A program made the position numbers and the translations under genes. Positions 26,454-34,119 of a stretch of 64,000 bases of DNA are shown piece by piece. The stretch is from positions 1 to 64,000 of the forward strand of contig CAJULP010000047.1 of the NCBI GenBank assembly GCA_910587295.1, written 5' to 3'. The DNA comes from an uncultured Lachnospiraceae bacterium (GTDB taxonomy: Bacteria; Bacillota; Clostridia; Lachnospirales; Lachnospiraceae). Below the pieces are notes generated by a model. It did not search any database and had not been told where the DNA came from. It saw only the letters and a program-made list of their open reading frames with translations. Within the stretch, counting starts at the first letter, position 1; each line of letters opens with the position of its first letter.

Positions 26454-26995
26454 AAATCTGGAAACATTTTAAGACCATTACTTACCATAAATATCTTGTC
26501 ATGCAGGGATGCTTTAAAGTTGGGCTTTACTGGCAGGGGATCTTTCATGACATGTCAAAATACAGCCCCAGTGAATTTTGGGTGGGCGCAAAGTATTACC
26601 AGGGGAACAGAAGCCCCAATAATGCCGAGCGGGAAGCAATCGGCTATTCCAGTTCCTGGCTCCATCACAAAGGAAGGAATAAGCACCATTATGAATATTG
26701 GATTGATTACAGCACCAAGGACATTGCGGGCGGCATGGCGCCTGCTCCCATGCCTTCCAAATATGTGGTGGAAATGCTGATGGACCGGATTGCCGCCTGT
26801 AAGGTGTACAACGGAAAGGACTATACCAGTACTTCCCCCTGGGAATATTATAAGTCAGGCAGGGAAAAAGCGCCTCTCCATCCCGAGACCAAAAGACTTT
26901 TAGAAAAGCTTTTGCTCATGTTGGCAGAGTATGGGGAGGATAGGACCTTTGCTTATATCAGACGGAAAGTTTTAAGAAGGCGGCAGGCTCTATAA
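26450..26995 (+). CDS. DUF5662 family protein
   Basis: A 181-residue protein with several His/Asp pairs (FHDMSKYSPSEF near residue 30, SSWLHHKGRNKHHYEYW near 66, MLMDRIAACKVYNGKDY near 104). This looks like a metal-dependent HD-type helical fold, but the catalytic role is unknown. The start ATG overlaps the previous stop as ATGA, so it is co-translated with the degenerate GH13 protein. Confidence 0.8.
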   Translation: MKIWKHFKTITYHKYLVMQGCFKVGLYWQGIFHDMSKYSPSEFWVGAKYYQGNRSPNNAEREAIGYSSSWLHHKGRNKHHYEYWIDYSTKDIAGGMAPAPMPSKYVVEMLMDRIAACKVYNGKDYTSTSPWEYYKSGREKAPLHPETKRLLEKLLLMLAEYGEDRTFAYIRRKVLRRRQAL

Positions 26996-27006
26996 CTCTT
27001 TTTGGG

Positions 27007-27030
27007 GTTATGCATATAATAAAGCATAAC
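27007..27030. promoter_or_regulatory. Palindrome flanking a TATAAT
   Basis: GTTATGC (27007-27013) and GCATAAC (27024-27030) are perfect inverted arms around TATAAT (27015-27020), 20 bp before the repeat-protein gene. It may be an operator over a promoter, but no -35 is evident. Confidence 0.35.
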
Positions 27031-27050
27031 AAAAAGGAGTGTAAAAGCTT

Positions 27051-27386
27051 ATGAATTGTCTATTTTTAGTGTTATTGCTGCTTTGCTGTGGTAATGATGG
27101 CGGCAACGGATGCGGATGCTTTGGCGGATGCAATACCAGAGGAAGAGATTGCGGTAACGGCCGTGACAGAGACCGTGACCGTGACAGGAATGATGGCTGT
27201 GGATGCGGCGACCGGGATCGTGACAGAGACAGAGACTGCGACCGAGATCGTGACAGAGACAGGGATTGTGACCGTGACAGAGATCGGAATGACGGGTGTG
27301 GGTGCAGAAATGACGGACGCCCGGAACCCAGACCCTTTATCCCTTATCCCGGTTCTTCCTGCGGGTGTGAGGATACATGCCAGTAA
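27051..27386 (+). CDS. Cys-rich protein with Asp-Arg dipeptide repeats
   Basis: A 111-residue protein. It begins with a short hydrophobic stretch (MNCLFLVLLLLCC) that could be a weak signal or membrane anchor. This is followed by Gly/Cys clusters (GNGCGCFGGC, NDGCGCG, NDGCGCR) separated by long runs of alternating Asp-Arg, and a Pro/Arg/Cys tail. AAAAAGGAG precedes the ATG. Asp-Arg runs are zwitterionic and often disordered. Clostridial proteins with this look occur near sporulation genes, but nothing here proves a spore role. Family unknown. Confidence 0.65.
   Translation: MNCLFLVLLLLCCGNDGGNGCGCFGGCNTRGRDCGNGRDRDRDRDRNDGCGCGDRDRDRDRDCDRDRDRDRDCDRDRDRNDGCGCRNDGRPEPRPFIPYPGSSCGCEDTCQ
27160..27310 (+). 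repeat. GAC-CGT/AGA-type dipeptide-coding repeat
   Basis: The DNA is a degenerate tandem array of six-base units coding Asp-Arg with mixed CGT, CGG, CGA and AGA arginine codons. The mixed codons suggest selection on the protein more than recent slippage. Confidence 0.6.
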
Positions 27387-27435
27387 GATTGTAAGATGGC
27401 AGATTCCGGCTGTAATTGCAATAATTAAAAAGGCA

Positions 27436-27463
27436 GGGACTCATCACCTTGGTGGTGGGTCTC
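27436..27463 (+). terminator. Rho-independent terminator
   Basis: GGGACTCATCACC and GGTGGTGGGTCTC form a GU-containing stem followed by TTTT, 50 bp after the Cys/Asp-Arg gene. Confidence 0.7.
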
Positions 27464-27635
27464 TTTTCATGCACAGAGATACACATGTGCGCTGAAGTGG
27501 ACATGGAAATTGCTACTGTGTGGTGCACATCTCGCAATCAAGCAGGGGAAAAACTTCCTTACTCGATTGTGGGAACAGTGTGTCATGTTTTGACGCAGTA
27601 ATATATTCATAAATTTAAGAAGATTATTTTTATTA
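27464..27635. other. Intergenic stretch, no gene supported
   Basis: About 170 bp between the terminator and the promoter of the next operon. Frames are short and lack ribosome sites. An imperfect inverted similarity (CTCGCAATCAAG against CTCGATTGTGGG) is present, of unknown meaning. Confidence 0.4.
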
Positions 27636-27662
27636 TTGACAAGGCGTTTTTTTGTGTATAAT
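27636..27662 (+). promoter_or_regulatory. Promoter of the 79-residue protein and phosphatase operon
   Basis: TTGACA (27636-27641) and TATAAT (27657-27662) are both perfect but only 15 bp apart. The gene starts 25 bp after the -10. Confidence 0.6.
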
Positions 27663-27686
27663 GTAACCATAATGGAGGAAGGAGAG

Positions 27687-27926
27687 ATGAATATGGACAT
27701 GGTTATCCAGGTAATGCCTAATGTTGGGGATGTTATGTCGGTAAGACAGTACTTAAGTACAGCTGCCAGTTCCTATTGCGGACCTTTTGCCAGACAGAGG
27801 GCGTTGGGGTCTCTTGGTGGGGCTGTCAATGGTGGTACTGTCATGTTCTGTAATGAAACAAGCTTGCATACATTGAATGATGTTTTAGATGCGTTAGAAA
27901 ATTGGGGTAGAGAGAATAAAAAATGA
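27687..27926 (+). CDS. Small unknown protein coupled to a metallophosphatase
   Basis: A 79-residue protein (MNMDMVIQVMPNVGD... ALENWGRENKK) with no family I recognise. A strong GGAGGAAGGAG precedes the ATG at 27687. Its stop overlaps the start of the phosphatase gene (ATGA), so the two are translationally coupled and may act together. Confidence 0.65.
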   Translation: MNMDMVIQVMPNVGDVMSVRQYLSTAASSYCGPFARQRALGSLGGAVNGGTVMFCNETSLHTLNDVLDALENWGRENKK

Positions 27927-28639
27927 GATACCTGATTTCTGACATACACGGATGTTTCGACCAGTACCAGACACTGCTTGCGAAGATTGGCTTTTCTGAT
28001 AAGGATGAGCTTTATGTGCTCGGCGACGTGGTGGACCGGGGGCCGGAACCAATCAAGGTGCTCCAAGATATGATGAAGCGCCCCAACGTCATTTTTATTT
28101 TAGGAAACCATGATTTCATCATGTATGCGCTTATGAAAAAGCTGTCCGTGGAGATTACGGAAGATAATTACGACAATTACCTGACCGGGGAAATTATGCT
28201 GGATTATCAGCTATGGCTGCAGGACGGCGGCCTTATCACGGCGGAGAAATTCCGGGAGCTGGGCCGCAGGGAACAGGCGGATATCCTTGATTACATTGCC
28301 GGGGCGTCTTTATATGAAGTGATAGAACATGACGGGGCAGAATACAGGCTTGTCCATGCAGGGCTTTCCAATTTTTTGCCTGACAAAGGGATGGATGAAT
28401 ATGAATTGTACGATTTTCTGGAGGAGCGGGCGGATTATACCAAAAGATATTACCCTGGGGAAAATATTTTTCTGGTTACGGGACATACGCCAACGGTTTT
28501 AATCCCAGGCTGGGGGAAAGCGGAAGTGTACAGGGAACATGGGCACATAGCATTGGACTGCGCATGCGTGGCGGGAGGAAAGCTGGCGGCATTCTGCGTG
28601 GAAACACAGCAGGTCATTTACGTGGACGGTAACATTTGA
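27923..28639 (+). CDS. PPP-family metallophosphoesterase
   Basis: A 238-residue protein with the metal-binding signatures of serine/threonine and ApaH-like phosphatases: SDIHGCFDQY (residue 6), GDVVDRGPEP (about 35) and GNHDFIMY (about 61), plus HAGLSNF and GHTPT with metal-ligand His in the C-terminal half. The substrate may be phosphoprotein or dinucleoside polyphosphate; the sequence alone does not decide. It is cytoplasmic, with no signal peptide. Confidence 0.88.
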   Translation: MRYLISDIHGCFDQYQTLLAKIGFSDKDELYVLGDVVDRGPEPIKVLQDMMKRPNVIFILGNHDFIMYALMKKLSVEITEDNYDNYLTGEIMLDYQLWLQDGGLITAEKFRELGRREQADILDYIAGASLYEVIEHDGAEYRLVHAGLSNFLPDKGMDEYELYDFLEERADYTKRYYPGENIFLVTGHTPTVLIPGWGKAEVYREHGHIALDCACVAGGKLAAFCVETQQVIYVDGNI

Positions 28640-28664
28640 TATACTGTAAGCAGGAGGGTGCGTC

Positions 28665-30425
28665 ATGGCTAGAACGGTAAGCATTGGAAACCAGGATTTT
28701 GAGTCAGTTCAAAAAGATGGATATTTTTACATTGATAAGACAGATTTTATACGGGAATGGTGGGAAAGCGGGGATAGTGTAACGCTGATCACAAGACCGA
28801 GGCGATTTGGCAAAACCCTGAATATGAGTATGGTGGAAAAGTTTTTTTCCACAAACTATCAAGACAGGGGAGAATTGTTTCATGACCTCAGGGTTTGGGA
28901 AAGTGAAAAATATAAAAAACTGCAGGGAACCTATCCGGTGCTTTTCTTAAGTTTTGCCGGCATTAAGGACAGCTCTTTTGCGGCGGCAAGGGAGACGATC
29001 TGCCGAACCATAGAGGAACAATATAATAACAATGATTTTCTGCTAAAAGGAAATCTGCTGAACGAAAAGGAGAAATCTTATTATCAAAAGGTTTGTGCAG
29101 ATATGGAAGATGGCGTGGCTTCGGCAGCTTTGCGGTCATTGTCCGGTTTCCTTAGCAGATATTACGGGAAAAAAGTAATCATCCTTTTGGACGAATATGA
29201 CACGCCTATGCAGGAGGCCTATGTAAACGGATACTGGGGTGAGATGGTGGCATTCATAAGAGGCCTCTTTAATGCCACCTTCAAGACGAATCCCTATCTG
29301 GAGCGTGCCCTTATGACGGGGATTACGAGGATCAGTAAAGAAAGTATTTTTTCCGACCTGAATAATCTTGAAGTAGTGACCACAACTTCTGAAAAATATG
29401 CAGACAGCTTTGGTTTTACGGAAGAAGAGGTCTTTGCCGCATTGGATGAATTTGGATTGTCAGGGCAAAAGCAGCAGGTGAAGGACTGGTACGACGGATT
29501 TATGTTCGGAAACAGAAAGGATATTTACAATCCCTGGTCTATCATCAATTTTTTTGATAAAGGGAAAGTTGGCGCCTACTGGGCAAACACCAGCTCCAAC
29601 AGCCTTGTGGGAAAGCTGGTGCGTGAGGGCAGCAGAAAGGTAAAGGAAACCTTTGAGCGTTTATTGCAGGGGGAATCCATCCGGACGGAAATTGACGAAC
29701 AGATTGTATATGACATGTTAGACGGAAGTGAACAGACCCTTTGGAGCTTGTTGCTTGCCAGCGGTTATATGAAGGTAAAAGCGTATGAAGCCTATGTTTC
29801 TGAATTTGGTGAATGGAGAGAAGATTATGAATTGGAACTGACCAACTTTGAAGTAAAAGTGATGTTCCGGAATATGATCAGGAAATGGTTCGGCAGCGTG
29901 AGGGCGGACTATAATGATTTTATAAAGGCATTGCTGATAAATGACCTGAAAGCTATGAACAACTATATGAATAAAGTGACAGTGGAAATGTTCAGCTATT
30001 TTGACACGGGAAGGAATCCTTCAGGAGCAGAGCCGGAACGCTTTTATCATGGCTTTGTGCTGGGGCTGATGGTGGAACTGACAGACAGATACAGCATCAC
30101 TTCCAACAGGGAGAGTGGCTTTGGAAGGTATGACGTGATATTAGAGTCCCGAAGGATGATGGCGAAAGGAGAGGAGAGGGCAACACCCGGCTTCGCTTCG
30201 GATGGCGGTATTATAAATGATGCCGTCATTATAGAATTTAAGGTGCAGGATACAGATGAAAAGGAGCTTTCCGATACGGTACAGGAAGCCCTGAATCAAA
30301 TTAAGGAGAAGCATTACCAGGCAGAACTTGTGGCAAAAGGGATACCGGAAGAACGTATTCGAAAGTATGGATTTGCTTTTTGTGGAAAGAAAGTGCTGAT
30401 TGGCAGTGAAGGGTTCATCACTTAG
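28665..30425 (+). CDS. AAA-ATPase-like protein with C-terminal PD-(D/E)xK domain
   Basis: A 586-residue protein of the PF09820-type AAA-ATPase with DUF1703/PDDEXK_9. YFYIDKTDFIREW precedes Walker A RPRRFGKTLNMSM (residue 46), Walker B is VIILLDEYDTPM (about 175), and the C-terminus has RYDVILES...AVIIEFKVQ with a D-x(n)-E-x-K nuclease core. Such genes are abundant and often multicopy in gut anaerobes. Their role is unknown, with defence or mobile-DNA roles suggested. AGGAGGG precedes the ATG. Confidence 0.88.
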   Translation: MARTVSIGNQDFESVQKDGYFYIDKTDFIREWWESGDSVTLITRPRRFGKTLNMSMVEKFFSTNYQDRGELFHDLRVWESEKYKKLQGTYPVLFLSFAGIKDSSFAAARETICRTIEEQYNNNDFLLKGNLLNEKEKSYYQKVCADMEDGVASAALRSLSGFLSRYYGKKVIILLDEYDTPMQEAYVNGYWGEMVAFIRGLFNATFKTNPYLERALMTGITRISKESIFSDLNNLEVVTTTSEKYADSFGFTEEEVFAALDEFGLSGQKQQVKDWYDGFMFGNRKDIYNPWSIINFFDKGKVGAYWANTSSNSLVGKLVREGSRKVKETFERLLQGESIRTEIDEQIVYDMLDGSEQTLWSLLLASGYMKVKAYEAYVSEFGEWREDYELELTNFEVKVMFRNMIRKWFGSVRADYNDFIKALLINDLKAMNNYMNKVTVEMFSYFDTGRNPSGAEPERFYHGFVLGLMVELTDRYSITSNRESGFGRYDVILESRRMMAKGEERATPGFASDGGIINDAVIIEFKVQDTDEKELSDTVQEALNQIKEKHYQAELVAKGIPEERIRKYGFAFCGKKVLIGSEGFIT

Positions 30426-30435
30426 GTGGTGGACC
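30412..30435 (+). terminator. Terminator overlapping the AAA/PDDEXK stop codon
   Basis: GGTTCATCAC and GTGGTGGACC form a GU-containing 10-bp stem with a 4-nt loop, followed by TCTTTT. The stop codon TAG lies inside the loop. The stem resembles the one at 27436-27463. Confidence 0.6.
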
Positions 30436-30469
30436 TCTTTTATTGCACAGGGAAGATATTATTATAGAC

Positions 30470-30521
30470 TTGACACAAGGACGACATCGTGTTATATTTC
30501 TATTGTCAACATCATGTTATA
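30470..30521 (+). promoter_or_regulatory. Promoter and BlaI-type operator of the blaI-blaR1 pair
   Basis: TTGACA (30470-30475) and TATATT (30493-30498) are 17 bp apart. Two near-identical 13-bp sites, ACATCGTGTTATA (30484-30496) and ACATCATGTTATA (30509-30521), lie 25 bp apart, one over the -10 and one downstream. The second contains the perfect palindrome AACATCATGTT. This layout fits autorepression by the BlaI-like product. Confidence 0.65.
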
Positions 30522-30540
30522 CAATAAGGAGGGCTAAAGC

Positions 30541-30921
30541 ATGTTGCAGCAATTATCCGACGCCGAACTTGAAATTATGAAAATTATATGGGGAAATCCG
30601 GAGGATGTGACACTGTTTCCCTATATCATGGACGGGCTGGCAGCAAGAGGCAAGCCGTGCCAAAAGAATACTTTAATCGTACTCCTATCACGTCTGATGA
30701 ACAAAGGCTTTTTAAGTGCAAAGAAAATCGGACGCCACAACGAATATACCACGCTTGTTTCGGAAGCGGAGTACCAGACAGCGCAGACAAAAAATTTCTT
30801 GAACAAGATTTATGAAGGCAGCGCAAAAGGTCTGGTTTCCAATTTGATCATGGGTGACTTGCTGACAGACGAGGAATACGAGGACTTGAAAAAGCTGTTG
30901 GAGAAAGGGAAAGAGCAGTAA
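30541..30921 (+). CDS. BlaI/MecI-family transcriptional repressor
   Basis: A 126-residue winged-helix protein: LSDAELEIMKIIW (residue 5), LIVLLSRLMNKGFLSAKKIGRHNEY (recognition helix and wing, about 42-66) and a C-terminal dimerisation helix (LTDEEYEDLKKLLEKG). The family represses until its membrane peptidase partner triggers cleavage. AGGAGG precedes the ATG. The stop overlaps the M56 peptidase start (TAATG). Confidence 0.92.
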   Translation: MLQQLSDAELEIMKIIWGNPEDVTLFPYIMDGLAARGKPCQKNTLIVLLSRLMNKGFLSAKKIGRHNEYTTLVSEAEYQTAQTKNFLNKIYEGSAKGLVSNLIMGDLLTDEEYEDLKKLLEKGKEQ

Positions 30922-32735
30922 TGAACACGGTTTTGAAAATTTTATTGTCCATGTCTTTTTCCGGCAGCTTACTTATTTTGGCGTTGCTTTTGGGAAAACA
31001 GTTTTTGAAAAACAAAATCAGCCGGCAATGGCAGTATTATATTTGGCTGGCTGTTGTTTTGCGGCTGCTGCTTCCGTTCGGGCCGGAAGTAAGCCTGATG
31101 GGGAGGGTATATCAGGCTGTCGATCAGACAATATCCCAGACCGCTCCTTTACCGCCGCAGCAACAGCTCCCACGAAAAGTTCCGGGAGGCAATCCCGCTC
31201 CCGCTGTTGAGGCGGAACATTACAATGAAACGGTAAGTAGTCCGACAGATGATGTCATAACTGCCCACTCACTTCAAGATATTGGAGTGTTGTTGATCGA
31301 TCATATCTGGCTGGTGTGGCTGGTGGCCGCGCTGGGATTGCTGATACGAAAAATAACGATTTATCAGGGCTTTATGCAATATATCCATGCTGGATTGACC
31401 CCGGTTTCTGACATTGAACTTTTAGACCGGCTTTCTATTGCGGCGGAGCGGGATGGTATTAAAAAACCGATAGAACTATGTGTCAATCCGTTGATTTCTT
31501 CTCCCATACTGATTGGCTTTTTCCATCCATGTATCGTACTGCCAAGCGCGGACATTTCCGAAAAAGATTTTCAGTATATCGTTCTGCATGAGCTGACGCA
31601 TTACAAACGGCGGGATATGATCTATAAGTGGCTGGTACAGATTACGGTCTGCCTGCATTGGTTTAACCCGCTTGTATCTCTTATGAGCCGGGAAGTCACA
31701 AGGGCGTGCGAATTTTCCTGTGATGAGGCGGTTCTCGCAAAAATGGGATGCAGCCATGCACAGGACTACGGGAAAACCTTGCTTAACGCGATGGCCGCGA
31801 TTGGGAGATACAAAGAAAATCTCGGCGCGGTTACTTTAAGCGAAAATAAACAACTGTTAAAAGAAAGGTTAGGTGCGATTATGAAATTTGAGAAAAAATC
31901 AAAAGCAATCCGGCTTCTGACGGGTATGCTGACGTTGTGTATTATTTTCAGTGCAGCTTTCATCGGAATTTATTCTACTGCCGCCGCTGCAGATGTGCCA
32001 GATTCGATAAATGCAGGCAATTCATTAGAAATGGAAACCAAAGAAGCCGGTGTGAGTATTGAGGATAATTCTACAGAGATAGATCGGTATTATAAAGCCG
32101 GCAGTTTGCCTCTGTTTGAAATCACCTTCTCCCGGCTGGATGAAAATACGCAAAAGATGTGGCTGGAACAGCTTTATGCGGATGGTGACAATTCTTTCTT
32201 CTCTGTCGCTGTGCGCTGGCTTGACACAAGTTCTGCTTTGTTTGCCGGCTTCGCCGAAAAAGCGTATGCCGATGAAGAAATGGCGTTTTTCTCTATCTTG
32301 ACGGACTGTATGGATGAAGCGGAACTGGAACTTTGGCTGGACAGGGCTTTGGAAGATGGAAACCGGGCATTTCAATCCATTCTCTTTGATAAACTGAACC
32401 GGGGTGAGGAATTTGACGAGTTGAAGGAAAAATGGGCTGAAGCGCAGACGGCGGAATACCAGGCTGTGGGCGTTACAATGGATGGAAAGGACTACTATTA
32501 CCAGGGCCAGCTTGTCAACATTTTTTTAGACATCCGGCCCAACAAATCCTTTTACACGTTGAATATGAACCCAAAAGGAACTGTCAATATTAAAATTGTC
32601 CGTGATGTGGAAAACAAAATCACAGGTGTTTCCTATATGACCGAGACGGAAGTGATTGAACTGTTGGGGAATATGGATGACCCGGATAATAAAACTGATG
32701 TAGAAATAGCCCCTGTTGCGTGTATTTCCGATTAA
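30921..32735 (+). CDS. BlaR1-like M56 membrane metallopeptidase with unusual sensor domain
   Basis: A 604-residue membrane protein. Transmembrane segments lie near residues 5-25, 35-50 and 120-140; the zinc motif HELTHYKRRD is near residue 222, with the downstream Glu in REVTRACEFSCDEAVL. A transmembrane helix near 330-355 leads to an extracellular region of about 240 residues. That region is not the penicillin-binding sensor of BlaR1; it contains a repeated helical pattern (FEITFSRLDENTQKMWL, FSILTDCMDEAELELWLD) and an FxIxFxxLxE style. It probably senses an envelope signal and inactivates the adjacent BlaI-like repressor. Confidence 0.88.
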   Translation: MNTVLKILLSMSFSGSLLILALLLGKQFLKNKISRQWQYYIWLAVVLRLLLPFGPEVSLMGRVYQAVDQTISQTAPLPPQQQLPRKVPGGNPAPAVEAEHYNETVSSPTDDVITAHSLQDIGVLLIDHIWLVWLVAALGLLIRKITIYQGFMQYIHAGLTPVSDIELLDRLSIAAERDGIKKPIELCVNPLISSPILIGFFHPCIVLPSADISEKDFQYIVLHELTHYKRRDMIYKWLVQITVCLHWFNPLVSLMSREVTRACEFSCDEAVLAKMGCSHAQDYGKTLLNAMAAIGRYKENLGAVTLSENKQLLKERLGAIMKFEKKSKAIRLLTGMLTLCIIFSAAFIGIYSTAAAADVPDSINAGNSLEMETKEAGVSIEDNSTEIDRYYKAGSLPLFEITFSRLDENTQKMWLEQLYADGDNSFFSVAVRWLDTSSALFAGFAEKAYADEEMAFFSILTDCMDEAELELWLDRALEDGNRAFQSILFDKLNRGEEFDELKEKWAEAQTAEYQAVGVTMDGKDYYYQGQLVNIFLDIRPNKSFYTLNMNPKGTVNIKIVRDVENKITGVSYMTETEVIELLGNMDDPDNKTDVEIAPVACISD

Positions 32736-32782
32736 ACGGAAGCAGAAAAGATATTCGGTATAAAAAATATGGTGAAAAAATT

Positions 32783-32818
32783 AGAATTGTCATGTATAAT
32801 ACAATATGTGTCAATTCT
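32783..32818. promoter_or_regulatory. Inverted repeat around an extended -10 of the GtrA gene
   Basis: AGAATTG (32783-32789) and CAATTCT (32812-32818) are perfect inverted arms enclosing TG-TATAAT (32795-32800). It may be a promoter with an overlapping operator. Confidence 0.4.
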
Positions 32819-32844
32819 ATTTTTTGCATTGTGCGGAGGTTAAT

Positions 32845-33270
32845 ATGAAGCAATTGATCGACCAGATTATCAAATTCGGAATCGTGGGTTTTTTCTGCTT
32901 TTTTGTAGACTTTGGCGTGACCAACGTGTTATCCGGGGTTTTGGGTGTCCATTATCTTATCGCCAAGTTCTTCGGATTTGTGGTTTCAGCAGTGGTGAAT
33001 TATCTTTTAAGCATTAAATATGTGTTTACCCATAAGAAGGAGATGGACAAGAAGAAGGAATTTACGGTGTTCATCATCTTATCCGCCATTGGTCTTGTGA
33101 TCAATGAGATTGTCATGTATATCTGTGTGGACGGAATCTACAGGCACAGTGAACCGCTTAAGGATCTTTTAACGGAGGATCTGATGGTCATGGCAGGCAC
33201 GGTGATCGCAACCGCCGTGGTCATGGTCTACAATTTCATCTCAAGGAAGCTGTTCCTAGAAAGGAAATAG
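32845..33270 (+). CDS. GtrA-family membrane protein
   Basis: A 141-residue protein with four predicted membrane helices (IIKFGIVGFFCFFVDFGVTN, FGFVVSAVVNYLLSIKYVFT, FTVFIILSAIGLVINEIVMY, VIATAVVMVYNFISRKLF), the normal GtrA/DPMS plan. GtrA proteins are thought to flip lipid-linked sugars. The ATG at 32845 follows GGAGG; the upstream extension is not needed. Confidence 0.9.
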   Translation: MKQLIDQIIKFGIVGFFCFFVDFGVTNVLSGVLGVHYLIAKFFGFVVSAVVNYLLSIKYVFTHKKEMDKKKEFTVFIILSAIGLVINEIVMYICVDGIYRHSEPLKDLLTEDLMVMAGTVIATAVVMVYNFISRKLFLERK

Positions 33271-33276
33271 ACAAAA

Positions 33277-34023
33277 GTGGACGCAGAACGTTTTGAAAGA
33301 TGCAGAAGCAGCATCGTGGGGAGCATCCGGCAGGGGAGCGGCATCGGCACATATCAGGAAAAGACCCTCCATGCGGTGCTTAAGGATTATTATGCGCCCG
33401 CTAAGGACATGCAGGAGATTTCCGTAGGCGGCTATGTGGCGGATATCTTTACCGGGTCGGAAATCATGGAGATCCAGACGGGAAGCCTTGCGCCGATGCG
33501 GAAGAAATTGCAAAGCCTTCTTGGGCAATATCCGATAACGGTTGTTTATCCCATTCCCCGGGTCAAGTACCTGTCATGGATTGACGAAAATACGGGGGAA
33601 TGTTCCAAACCAAGAAAAAGTACGGTAAAAGGCTCTGTTTACAGAGCTTTTTCTGAGTTATACAAGATTAAGCCATTTTTACATGACCCGAACCTGAGGT
33701 TTTGTTTCCCCTATTTGGAGATCAGGGAGTACCGGCTGTTAAACGGATGGAGCCGGGATAAGAAAAAAGGATCAATGCGGTACGATAGGATCCCGGCGGC
33801 GCTGCTTGATGAGATTAGGATCAACGGCAGGGAAGACTATTTTGGCCTGATTCCCGAAGGGCTTCCGGAACGTTTCACCGCAAAAGATTTCGGGGAGCAG
33901 ATAAGGGAGCGGAAGGAGATTGCCGCTTTGGTGCTGAACATCCTGCATGATCTGGATGTGGTAGAGCGCTGCGGCAGATCTGGCCGCTATTATTTATACC
34001 GGATAAGCGGCACAGATTTTTGA
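33277..34023 (+). CDS. Conserved-looking unknown protein with a possible PD-(D/E)xK-like core
   Basis: A 248-residue protein starting with GTG after AAAGGA. I do not recognise the family. Near residue 52 it reads GGYVADIFTGSEIMEIQTGS, a D-x(n)-E-x-Q pattern preceded by EKTLHAVLKDYY, which resembles a restriction-endonuclease-fold core with Gln for Lys. A C-terminal winged-helix-like segment (ERKEIAALVLNILHDLDVVER) follows. It has no signal or membrane segment. It starts 6 bp after gtrA, so it is likely co-transcribed. Confidence 0.65.
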   Translation: MDAERFERCRSSIVGSIRQGSGIGTYQEKTLHAVLKDYYAPAKDMQEISVGGYVADIFTGSEIMEIQTGSLAPMRKKLQSLLGQYPITVVYPIPRVKYLSWIDENTGECSKPRKSTVKGSVYRAFSELYKIKPFLHDPNLRFCFPYLEIREYRLLNGWSRDKKKGSMRYDRIPAALLDEIRINGREDYFGLIPEGLPERFTAKDFGEQIRERKEIAALVLNILHDLDVVERCGRSGRYYLYRISGTDF

Positions 34024-34119
34024 TGACGCTGGGAAGGTTTTGCGCTATAATGTGTTTCATATAAAACAGCATGCGGATGACGTTAACCTATAAAAGATAA
34101 GGGAGAACACCAAGAGAAT

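Noticed and set aside
27088..27495. Plus-strand 135-codon frame rich in Thr/Val/Glu
   Set aside because: It is the other frame of the Asp-Arg repeat; the 27051 frame has the ribosome site and the Cys clusters. The Thr/Val repeats follow automatically from the repeat.
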